NCBI GenBank assembly: GCA_013115135.1
Contig: JABANP010000805.1
Location: 1 to 16,596, forward strand
DNA: 16,596 nucleotides
Origin: Perkinsus olseni
Taxonomy: Eukaryota; Perkinsozoa; Perkinsida; Perkinsidae
Direction: 5' to 3'
The position numbers and the translations under genes were made by a program. This document shows positions 8,362 through 16,596 of this stretch, one piece after another. Numbering within the stretch: position 1 is the first letter of the stretch; every line of letters starts with the position of its first letter. The notes below the pieces were generated by a model. The model was not told the origin of the DNA. It did no database searches and saw only the letters and a list, made by a program, of their open reading frames with translations.

Positions 8362-10679
8362 ATGGCCTTACGCGTAGCCCTCCTCTCCACCATTGCCTTG
8401 TTTGTGGTGGCTGAGGGAAAACCTCGGATGCACTTCAACGACGCGACCGGGGAACTGAAGATTCTCGTGTTCAGCGATCTGCACTACGGCGAGACTGAGG
8501 ACCGAGACAACAAGTCGGATGTGAGACATGAATTGGCTCCCTCGTGCTAGGATACTGCTTCGTTCACTTTGAAAGTGGCAAGTCGACCACAGCCTTGCCG
8601 CTGACTCGCTGATTATTCCTAGCATGATAGCACCAGTGGGCCGGCTTGAGTAGTAGTCAGAAGTAGGCTGTCCGACAGGTTTAGACGTATTTCTTGGTCG
8701 TACCAATTTCTACCAACTTCACAGTCCTGTTCCTCTCGTTATTCAGATATTCCAGAAGACGCTGCTCGACGTCGAGAAACCTGACATGGTGAGTGGGAAT
8801 GCCGGAGTCGACTGGCTCAACCCGATAAGCCGTCATCATCTCCTGGATCGTTCGTTGGATTTGCGTGTGCCTTTGAAGGTCGTCTTTAATGGTGACGCCT
8901 ACTCCGACTATGGTGATGTGCTATGCTGGGTAAAGTTCAACTGTACAGAGTTCTTCGTAAAGCAATGGGAGCGCTTCACCGCCATCGTCAGGAAGCAGCA
9001 GGTGAAATGTGAATCGCTGTTAACGACTATTTCAGCCTCAATATCGCAGATGGCATCGATGCTTAGCTCAGAATGCGATGACCTCGCGATGACGTTCAAA
9101 CCGCACATTCATCCGCGAGGGCCTACTTTTTTCTCGCTCGTTTCCACCACCACCCCCATCACAGATACCGTATGCCATCACACTGGGCAACCATGACCAC
9201 TTCCTAGATGGGATTGAGCCTGATGGAAAGTCCATCATGGCTTATGATGCCACGCACAGCAATCTGAGTCTCGCGAAGGAAGGTGTGGTGAGAGTTTTCG
9301 AGAGACCTTGAAGCAACTGTAGAGCCGCTTCCGTCGCTGTTAGCCCCTCCCGGAGTCAGTGGCGGGTCTGTCTACTACGTGCCCGTGTATGAGAACTCTA
9401 CGGCGAAGGGCAAACCGACTGGTGTGTTGTGGATGTTGGACTCCGGTAAACTGTTTTGCATGGGGCTCAAAGGCTGGGGATGCGTCACGGAGGACCAGAT
9501 AGAATGGTGAGCAGCCCCCCGGCTCTCGGCTCTGGTGAGCATTCGCCATTTTCCGTGTTTTCAATTTCGATTCTGGTAGATAGGCATCAAATAGAGGCCT
9601 CTCATGCCTTTCCTTTCTATGAGGCACCGACGCCTACACACCGTTCTCGCTGTGGATTGACCCGCTTCTGACAATTTGGTCGCGAGGTAGATGCGGGTCG
9701 CTATGTTCCGTGACCCTCTTTCCGCACAGGTTCAAATCCCAGGCAGAGTCTGAAGACCTCCGAGGACTTCAGGGCCTCATGTTCGTGCATATACCGTTGC
9801 AAGAGGTACGCCTTGGCCCAGTCTCGAGCACTCCTGCGTGACACTCCGTTAACGGGGAAGATTACTCTCTTCTTCACTTAAGATGCTGCCAATGAGGGGC
9901 TTCACATATCCAAATAGTTGTTACCTGTATCAACTCCAACTCGCCGGAACTTCATCACAATTCTCATCAGTCCATCCCAGGTCCTCCTCTACTGGAACGT
10001 CTTCGGCAAAGACCCACAGCGTGTCAGTGGCGAGAAGGATGAAGACATCGGTTGCAGTAGTGGCAATACCGGTAAGTGCTCAGCTCGCCCATCGATCCAG
10101 TTGTCATTTGCCGTCACCTCCTAGGATGCAAAGTTTCCGGTTACCCGTTTGGAAATAGAGGGAAATCAGCGGCTGCCACTTGTACCGATATCTTGGCCAC
10201 TCTGATATCTTCCGGTGTAGGTCTTTTCACAGCGGCCCTCGGTCTCAATGTAAGTGGAATCTTCCACGGCCATGACCACAATAATGACTTCCTCGCTCGA
10301 GTAGAGTCGACCTCTTTGACGATACACGTCGGGTATGGCAGGAAGAGTGGCTACGGCGGCTACGGTGGAGGTGAGTTCACCAGGAGATATCCGCTGCAGT
10401 AGTGTGTGATGATTGGATCAGTTCTCGCCGACAAGCCCGGTGCCAGAGTTATCATTATGAAACTCGATAAGGACAGACAGGAATACACATGGAGCACCTA
10501 CATACGACTTGAGAACAACTCCACCGCTCACGAAACGGTCGTTCAGGTAGCGGCTGGTTGGAATCTTCGCTGTGCTGGCATATCTTTCCTCGAAACTGTC
10601 TGGTGTTGATTTTCCCTTTCAGAGCCCTCGAGCTTCTCAGAGCATTGACGTTCAAGGTTTCTGTCACCGCATGGCGTGA
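8362..10679 (+). CDS. Secreted calcineurin-like metallophosphoesterase, copy B (exon 4 frame interrupted)
   Basis: Exons match copy A: 8362-8520, 8747-8788, 8879-9001, 9165-9506, 9730-9805, 9981-10071, 10221-10370, 10422-10546 and 10623-10679. Exon 4 read straight through is 342 bases (copy A has 326), meets TGA at 9309-9311 and changes frame. Removing 9288-9324 (donor GTGAGA, acceptor GTAGAG, 37 bases) restores the frame and yields 375 aa. A 40-base alternative, 9283-9322, also works but has the poorer donor GTGTGG. With the repair, every metal ligand is present: SDLHYG (D39, H41), FNGD (D73), GNHD (N117, H118), FVHIP (H230) and GHDH (H283, H285). The N-terminus MALRVALLSTIALFVVAEG is a likely signal peptide. 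Either this copy gained a tiny intron and lost about seven residues in a variable loop, or it is a recent pseudogene; intact splice sites and reading frame elsewhere favour a live or very recently lost gene. Confidence 0.83.
9288..9324 (+). other. Candidate new intron in exon 4 of copy B
   Basis: GTGAGA...GTAGAG, 37 bases, sits where copy A has uninterrupted coding sequence for the loop before LLAPPGVSGG. Its donor has the same GTGAGN form as several authentic donors in these genes. It contains the TGA that would otherwise stop translation, and its removal is phase 0. Confidence 0.45.
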
Positions 10680-11154
10680 TTGATGATAATTCCACCTACT
10701 CCACTACGAGGCTCATCGAGCTCCGTTGAATTATCCTTGGATTCTTCGCTTTTCTCCTCAGTGAGAGTCCACGTTGGTGGACAGTGAAGGCAGTGCTACT
10801 CGCTACGAGCAAGTCCCTAACGGTTGCGATTTTTTATCTTCGTATCCGTATCTTTGTTGACCCCCTCCATCACATTTCTTCCCTCGCTTAAGCGTTCAGC
10901 CATTCTCAGTTATCACAGTTCTAGTGTTAGTCTTAGTGTAGTTACACACGTTCAATGGTAGCCATCGGACAGTTGTAGTTACCAGCGCAATTGCAGCTCG
11001 TGGTATTTCCCAACAAAAATTCACACAATGAAATACTGCTTCCCTTCGCTTCGTGACTCCAAGGACATCAGAGCAGAGTGACTTTTCCGAATTTAATTCA
11101 ATTACTTAAAACTCGAAACATCCTCTGCTCATCATCATAACGCACGCGGTGGTC
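10680..11154. other. Gene-free stretch downstream of copy B
   Basis: No supported gene. It probably includes the 3' untranslated region of copy B and, toward the right, sequence downstream of the zinc-finger gene that converges on it. A 17-codon ATG frame at about 11028 is too short to call. Confidence 0.5.
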
Positions 11155-11319
11155 ATGGTCATCAATTTCATGAACGTAATCGAGTCAATTGACGCGAATG
11201 TCGATGAGGAGCTCATAGTGAGCAGTGACTTACGCCAGCTGCTCAGAGCCGACGGAATCACCGACAGCGAAAATAGAATCGTCAGAACTAAAATATGGTT
11301 CATAAGCTTCACTTATTAG
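11155..11319 (+). CDS. Possible 54-residue open frame, convergent with the zinc-finger gene
   Basis: ATG to TAG encodes 54 residues with a balanced, acidic composition (VIESIDANVDEELIVSSDLR), unlike the Ser/Met-rich frame on the opposite strand. Its stop overlaps the stop codon of the minus-strand zinc-finger gene by two bases. No homologue is recognised and no upstream exon is evident, so it may be chance or part of an untranslated region. Confidence 0.2.
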   Translation: MVINFMNVIESIDANVDEELIVSSDLRQLLRADGITDSENRIVRTKIWFISFTY

Positions 11320-12403
11320 TCGCCGTACGAGACGGGCTGGGCAGCCTGTAAGATACTGGCGATTTGCTCCGGTTTCAGACCTGCTTGACCAAAGACGCGC
11401 TCGGCCACCGCGAAGGGGCTGGCGAGCATCTCGTTGGTGGGTGAGGGTAGAACGTGTTGTTGTTGAGGGGCGGCGGTGCCGTCGTTGGGCGGCTGACCAT
11501 TAGAAGCACCCGCCGGAGCAGAATGACGTGGATCGGCCAGGCCACCATTGAACTGATGAGACGGCGAGTCGAGATGTGGTGGCACGGGGTAAGCACCCGG
11601 GTTCAATCCCGGGGGGACACGAAAACCGCCAGGATGCACTCTTGGAGGGGTCGGGTTTCCGCCAGCCTGTGGAGGCACCACGGGACATCCATATGGATTG
11701 GCATCATAAGGGACTTCCGTGAGAGGATACTGGCCGACGTGTGAAGGCAAACCCATGGTCGGAGCGAACTGCATCAGAGCTGGGTCTGATTGAATCATGG
11801 TTGCAATTGACTGAACGGAGTGAGCCTACCGAAAGCCTGAGGGTCGATGTAGTCTTGTCTCATCTGACGGGCGAATCCTGCTGGTGGCGGAGGCCGTTGG
11901 CGCAGCTCATCTTGGCTGTGGGCGTAGAAGCACTTAGAACCATACCTGGCAAACGACAGCACTGCGATGGCGATGAACTGACCGGAGTAGGGATCTGTTT
12001 ACTTGCAGTGAGCGCCATAACGGCAGAAGCGTGTCTTCATCAGCCTTTGGCAGACCTCGCTAACTTGCGGGCCTCTGCCAGGGATGAACTCCTGGCCTAC
12101 GTCTTCGGGACAGTAGGGCATTTCCCCATCCAGCCCGGACATGTCATCCATACCGTAAGCATAAGGGTGCTCGTAATGGCCATAGTTCGGGACCCATCCC
12201 GCGTAGGTGACTCTGTTCATGGCCCCTCGGGGGTCGAACCCACCCTTAGGGGGGCCTCGTTGGTCGTCAGGGCGTCTGGATGGTAGCCCTAGCTTCGGTT
12301 TGGCGCTTTCCTCAGCCTGTTCAGTGGCAGCAGCAGGAGGGCCCGGCTTAGCGGGAGGAGTCGTCTGGTCCGTCACAGAGGTCGAGTCGCTCGTATCATC
12401 CAT
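11316..12403 (-). CDS. CCCH zinc-finger protein, probable RNA-binding
   Basis: Three exons on the minus strand, 12403-12003, 11945-11830 and 11785-11316, are separated by introns of 57 bases (GTAAAC...GCCAG, phase 2) and 44 bases (GTAGGC...ATCAG, phase 1), giving 328 aa. The N-terminus is acidic and Pro/Gly-rich. A single CCCH finger spans the first junction: KTRFCRYGAHCKYGSKCFYAH, with C127, C133, C139 and H143. The following SQDELR matches what commonly follows such fingers. The C-terminus is Pro/Gly/Gln-rich and probably disordered, ending in a short helix (AERVFGQAGLKPEQIASILQ). CCCH fingers of this kind usually bind single-stranded, often AU-rich, RNA; the target is unknown. Spacing is C-x5-C-x5-C-x3-H, shorter in the first gap than the common C-x8. 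Retaining intron 1 would stop translation one residue after the second Cys. The start codon faces the 12680 gene across 276 bases. Confidence 0.86.
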
Positions 12404-12679
12404 TTCAATGCTGAGGGGATGTTTCCACGAGCGTCTTGCGATGTTCTGAAGGGGAAACTGCGCTGACGTAAATAGCGCACGCCATAATAATCGATTATCG
12501 GCGCATTTTCCAGACGTCCCTCCGCAGGCGGTAGTCTTCGTGAATTTGTTTCTTTCACATGCCAGCCATTATTCTTGGTCTGCCTCACCGCACCCACGAC
12601 CCACTTGCACGGATTGTATGCAAGGGCTGTAAGTTTTACGCTTGGAATGCTCGGCAACAAAGTTGAAATTGGATTGTAA
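12404..12679. promoter_or_regulatory. Divergent intergenic region, probable shared promoter
   Basis: This 276-base gap separates the start codons of the minus-strand CCCH gene and the plus-strand Trp-rich gene, so both 5' untranslated regions and promoters must lie here. CGATTATCG near 12490 is a short palindrome. No recognised core promoter element is visible. Confidence 0.45.
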
Positions 12680-15030
12680 ATGTCTCCCCTCCTCCATGAC
12701 GTCCCGGATCCTCATGAGTTCGATGGCCGACCGCCCCCTCACTGGGTCCACAACTGTCCGAGGTGCTCACATCTAGTCTCTCGGGATGAAACAGCTGCCA
12801 TGGGGTGGCGGGCCATCGTCGCCAACTGCAATGACCCGTCACATAGGGCGTCCGCGGCTCGACTTATGAATCCTTGTTGTCTGGGAGTTACTGGAATAAC
12901 GGTAAGGCGGATCTTCCTGAGAAACGCTAGCTTCAACCTCAGATACTGCTGCTCGCCGTTTCCGCCATGCAGCTGCTGTTGCAGCCGACCCCTTCCTTGC
13001 CGCCACCTGATCCCGCCTCGACCCCTGCCTTACAGGAGAAGTTCGACTCAGACTCCTCCCTCGCATGGTGGTGGCCTTTCGGCGACCATGATGGTCGTCC
13101 AGCTGAGGGTGCATGGACGGGCATGTGGTCCACAAAGGAGAGGACGCAGAGTTCCCGTCCGGTAACCTCTTCCGTCGAGTGGCGGTGGAGGAGCGTGGTG
13201 TGGTGGCCGTTCTCTGGCCACCAGGCAGACCTCACCGCCGTCTCCGAGACTCTCGGACTCTCTCGGACCGAGAGAGAGAACGGGTTAACGGAGACGAGGG
13301 AAGAAAACGGCGCTTCGTGGTGGGGTATCGGCGGAGCGAAAGAGAAAAAAGGTGGTGACGCCGAGGGCAGCGGCAGCACCGAGTGGGTGGGCTCTGAGAC
13401 AACTGAAGACGTCGGTACGAACCAATTGGGGGTATTTTCGATGACGCTTGGTAAGACGGTAGACCGGGCGGCTGAGGAGCAGGACGCCCAAGGGGGGCTG
13501 TTTCCGAGCACGTGGCAGCCTGAGGAGTCTTCCAAGCAACAGGCTGGCTGGGAGTGGCCCTCGTGGGGACCACCGGGAGGAGACGACGGCGAAGGGAAAC
13601 CACTAGAAGGGCATGAGGGTGAACCTTCCTCGTGGATGGCAGCCAAGCGAGAGGAGCCCCTTAGCGCTGGAGATCAGCCAGGCGATGGTCCTTCAGTCTT
13701 CGAAAGGCTCACCGGCTCGCTCGGGTTGAACAAGCTCAGCGAGGCGGGCGAGCGTTCGGAGCGGCATAGTGGCGATGAGGTGACCGATCTGGTGGACACT
13801 TGGGGGAGTATTCTGACTTGGTTTGATGGAGAAGCGGACCCCCCGGAGGGTGCTGAGGACCCCTGGGTCACAGCTGAGATTGCTCTGCTGTTGGCCTCCA
13901 TGAAGGCGCACAGCCTAGCAGCGTGGCAGCGGATTGGACAGGCTTTGGGGGAGTGGTACCAGTGGGAGGCCCCGTGGGGCTACTTGGCTGAGTGGAGATC
14001 TGTGCTGTGGAGGTGTCTTGCAGACGCTAGAGGTCCGCCGTTCTTGAAGGGGATGTCGTGAAGCATTGGGTTGTCTTTTAGATACCCTCCAGGACTTTAT
14101 GGCGGTCGTGATGGAGAAGCTTCGTAGTATCGAAGTAGGGCGATCGTTGGCCCGTCACTCTACCATCTCCACGTTCTCTCAGCAGCTGAGCCTCCCTGAT
14201 TTCGACACTGTCCTCGTCACCGCTGTTGGTGGAAGTATCTTTCTGGGCTCCGCGGTCCTCTACCTCTTAGTCTGGTTGGCCTCCAGAAGCGTCGATGATG
14301 AAGCTGAAAGCGCCAGGTGAGACTCTATTCGTATTACACAGTCTGTGACGAAGAAAAATTAACACGCAACTATGAGGCCACTACGCCCGATGGCAACAGC
14401 AGCTGGAGCCCAAGGGAGCGCTAACTAGCTCAGCCGCGGAGAGTAGCTCCAGTCTAGTGGCCAGCTCGCTTAGCAGTTCGCAACCACATGGCTTAGTGGC
14501 CTCAGTTTTTCATTATAATATGATAGTTCGACGACCGCCGTTCTCGCTTTGCTGCCATTTCTTCGTTTCACATTCCTTTCGGCATCGCAGACTGTATCAC
14601 CACTTCCTTCTCATCGATCCCTTCCGACTTCCGTGAGAGGTTCCCCCTCAGGCGGCTCGTGGTGGACGAGCAGTCCATCGCCTTCCCTGTCCCGTCCTCT
14701 GTCCACATATCCGTCACCAAATGCGGCCCTCCGAGTGGCCTCCTGCGGTCGGCGGACGACAGTCGTCGGGCACCCCTCCCAGCGGCCGACTTTGACGGTC
14801 TGTCTAACGCCGCGAGCGTTGGTAGTAGTTACCGAAGGGAGCCTCTGGATGACGTTCAGACGGAGCGAAGCGAAGGTTCGGTGATTGAGGGGGTGGATGA
14901 CGATGTAGCGTCCAACGTGGCCAGCATGGGAGGCGGCAGCACTGCTGCGGTGCCACCGAGTGTAGTGGACAGCGTCGCCGATACCGAGATAGCGGCTGGC
15001 GTTGAAGAGACCGTCGACAAGATCAAATAA
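12680..15030 (+). CDS. Tryptophan-rich protein with two likely membrane segments, family unknown
   Basis: I do not recognise this protein. Four exons, 12680-12901, 12943-14032, 14082-14316 and 14652-15030, give 641 aa. The introns are 41 bases (GTAAGG...CCTCAG, phase 0), 49 bases (GTCCGC...TTTTAG, phase 1, weak donor) and 335 bases (GTGAGA...CCCTCAG, phase 2). Exon 1 has a possible metal site, CPRC (C26, C29), C50 and H55. Splicing exons 1 and 2 creates a hydrophobic segment at about 67-87 (LGVTGITILLLAVSAMQLLL) that neither exon shows alone, which supports the junction. A long hydrophilic region (about 90-437) has some 26 Trp, including AWWWPFG, VVWWPFS and ASWWGIG. Exon 3 supplies a second membrane segment at about 480-504 (VGGSIFLGSAVLYLLVWLAS). 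Exon 4 encodes an acidic tail ending ETVDKIK. Exon 4 is the least certain: without it the protein would stop at 14318, after ESAR. Confidence 0.66.
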
Positions 15031-15174
15031 GCTTGTATGCCGCGGTAGATTTGCTTCTGCGGAAAACGCGTCTTTCGCTTCACGCCTTGGGGACATGCCC
15101 GAATTGAAATCTGATAGCGCAGTGAGTGTAGCTTTTCAGACGTTCGACTCGACGTGGGGACGTCTCCTCTGTTA

Positions 15175-16246
15175 ATGCTAGGGTTGATGGTGTTTCCGGC
15201 GCTTAGATTTCTAGCAGCCCCAGTGAACCCTGTCGATTTGCTAAGTGCTGTGCGAAATCGTCGTTTCTCTCCTCGAGCCGGACTGAGGTTGAGATGACAA
15301 CACGCAGTGACTAAGAAACTGTTTCTCCCGCTGGGTCGTTCCCACGGTCTCCTCGGGTCGCGATTTGAAACAAGCTTTTTCCTTGCTCAGTTCAACTGGT
15401 CGGCCTAACCCCCAGCCTGCGTCGGAGGAACATAATCAGCGTACAAGAATAGACGCTCCTGCAGCCGACCGAAATGCTGCGGGTACGAGGGGACGGCCGG
15501 ATGAGGGGAGTTCGCTGGGTGGCCACCCAGGAGCCTTGGATGCTCACCGTGAGCGCGAAGGGAGGGAGACTCCCGGACGGGCGGGGGCGACTGGGGCTCG
15601 AAGACCAGTGTATACTGAGGGGGAGAGAAGAGGACCAGCGCATCGTGGTGGAGGCGTTGAGGAATTGCAAGAGTTGCAAGATTCTCATAGCCGGAAGAAG
15701 CTAAAGGCCGCTAGACTGGAGCTACTCCCCGCGATTGATACAACGAGGGTACCGCAAGTGTCAATGGCAGACTTGGGAGGAGAGTTCGGTGACAGCAATG
15801 ATGATCGGAACTGGAGGAATCCCTTCAACCATTCGCGGTAAGACCATACTGTGAGCGCAGCAGCTTTTTTCGGGTCTTATCAAAAACGTCTCGCTTATCC
15901 TCTGCCCCCCCGGCTCGCAATGAACTGCCGAGTTGTCCCCGCGTCGTGAGTGAGGACGAGCGTTGGATTGAACGTTTGATGGTTTTGTGATCCTCTCAGG
16001 AACGTTGGAGTCCACGAGACCTCCTCGGAAGAGCAGTAGGTTCACCACAAACGACTGTCGAGTAGTGCTTTTTCTCATGGCAGATTCCACTCACCGCGTT
16101 CTACTCCCTGGTCGGACAGGAGGTACAGTCGCGGGAAACGACGTTCCTTCTTCATCATGATGCCTCCTGGCAGGCCCCACCCACCCGGCGTACGTGAGAA
16201 TTCGGCGGAGATCATCCGTGCCCTGCGTGGCCTGGGTCCGACCTGA
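15175..16246 (+). CDS. Predicted basic, low-complexity protein with hydrophobic N-terminus, family unknown
   Basis: I do not recognise this protein. The best model has four exons, 15175-15287, 15391-15837, 16000-16035 and 16084-16246, giving 252 aa. The introns are 103 bases (GTTGAG...TTGCTCAG), 162 bases (GTAAGA...CCTCTCAG) and 48 bases (GTAGGT...ATGGCAG), all phase 2. The N-terminus MLGLMVFPALRFLAAPVNPV followed by RNRR could be a signal anchor or an organelle presequence. The middle is Arg/Gly/Glu-rich and probably disordered, then comes a short helix (VEELQELQDSHSRKKLKAAR) and a basic C-terminus with RENSAEIIRALRGLG. If the 48-base intron is kept, the protein ends at TAG 16037 after 199 aa. 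A competing frame at 15474-15704 inside exon 2 is also open, so the frame of exon 2 rests mainly on agreement of all junction phases. The start could lie further upstream. Confidence 0.45.
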
Positions 16247-16509
16247 CCGGGAAATGAGGAACTCCCTCCAACTCCATCGCCGCGCCAGCAAAAGACGACA
16301 TGGTTCCCCAGACCTTGTCGGCTCAGGGCCGCTGATACGTAATTTTGTTATTTCTCGTGATCTCCGCTGCCATCATCATGACCACTGCTCAGTGTTACGT
16401 CGACTTTCTGTCGTCAACTTCTGCTGCTCTTCTCTGTAACATGATACTCTTGTTGTTATTACCACTCCGAAGGTGTCAGTCCATCGCCCATGCTGTGTTG
16501 CTTTAGTAG
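16247..16509. other. Gene-free right-hand stretch
   Basis: I see no supported gene. A 42-codon ATG frame from about 16378, with a run of Leu (NMILLLLLPLRR), is open but too short and biased to call. Confidence 0.45.
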
Positions 16510-16596
16510 TAGACGGGCGTGCGCTGAAAAAAGTGCGCTTTGATATATTTAGCGGAGCGAAGCGTTTCACGTTCGCAAAATTGATATCCAATGCGC
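16510..16596. repeat. Possible third palindromic-motif block, cut by the window edge
   Basis: GTGCGCTGAAAAAAGTGCGC forms an inverted repeat around an A-rich loop (about 16510-16529), and GCGAAGCGTTTCACGTTCGC follows. These share words with the blocks at 1-165 and 2820-3310 (TTTCAC, GCGAA, GAAAAA next to GC-rich ends). The block runs off the end of the window. Confidence 0.45.

Noticed and set aside
11741..12286. 181-codon plus-strand open frame across the CCCH gene
   Set aside because: It crosses both introns of a gene with a clear zinc finger and has no recognisable content.
12939..13646. 235-codon minus-strand open frame opposite the Trp-rich gene
   Set aside because: It is Ser/Pro-rich, the typical antisense shadow of a GC-biased Gly/Glu/Trp-rich coding strand, with no recognisable motif.
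14611..15096. 161-codon minus-strand open frame
   Set aside because: It is antisense to exon 4 of the Trp-rich gene, whose junction phases fit, and shows no domain.
15122..15139. 18-base GT-AG segment after a short ATG frame at 15095
   Set aside because: It is far below the size of the other introns. Joining it would extend the 15175 gene upstream, but the phase does not match the exon that follows.
16378..16506. 42-codon Leu-rich open frame
   Set aside because: It is too short, low-complexity and unsupported by splice signals or neighbours.

Overview
This is eukaryotic nuclear DNA from a protist. Every convincing gene is interrupted by GT-AG introns, many only 41 to 57 bases long, and reading frame is restored exactly across the junctions. 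Gene density, short introns and gene content would suit an alveolate such as Perkinsus, but that placement is inference and no marker gene here proves it.

Layout. (1) Bases 1-3310 look like a mobile-element neighbourhood. A PIF/Harbinger (HARBI1-type, DDE_Tnp_4) transposase and a second gene of unknown function (polyaspartate run, Lys-Ala tail) lie head-to-tail on the minus strand, 27 bases apart. A tRNA-like SINE head follows at 2531-2605. Clusters of short palindromic motifs built on TTTTTCGCGAAA and GTGAAAAACGC lie at 1-165 and 2820-3310 and possibly recur at the right end (16510-16596). (2) 3311-4640 holds a hairpin and a decayed coding region (4032-4480). (3) 4641-10679 holds two tandem plus-strand genes, about 1.1 kb apart, for secreted calcineurin-like metallophosphoesterases of the purple-acid-phosphatase 28/29-Dcr2 type. 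Each has nine matching exons. The first copy is intact (388 aa). The second has a broken frame in exon 4 that a new 37-base intron would repair. (4) 11316-12403 (minus) is a CCCH zinc-finger protein in three exons (328 aa). It is divergent, across 276 bases, from (5) 12680-15030 (plus), a four-exon gene for a tryptophan-rich protein with two likely membrane segments (641 aa, not recognised). (6) 15175-16246 (plus) is a predicted four-exon gene for a basic, disordered protein with a hydrophobic N-terminus (252 aa, not recognised).

The genes do not form a pathway. The notable features are the recent phosphatase duplication with patchy near-identity that suggests gene conversion, the possible intron birth in its second copy, the two-gene transposon cassette, and the unrecognised Trp-rich membrane protein. 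All exon models were made by hand from splice signals, phase and paralogue comparison; no alignments or transcripts were available.
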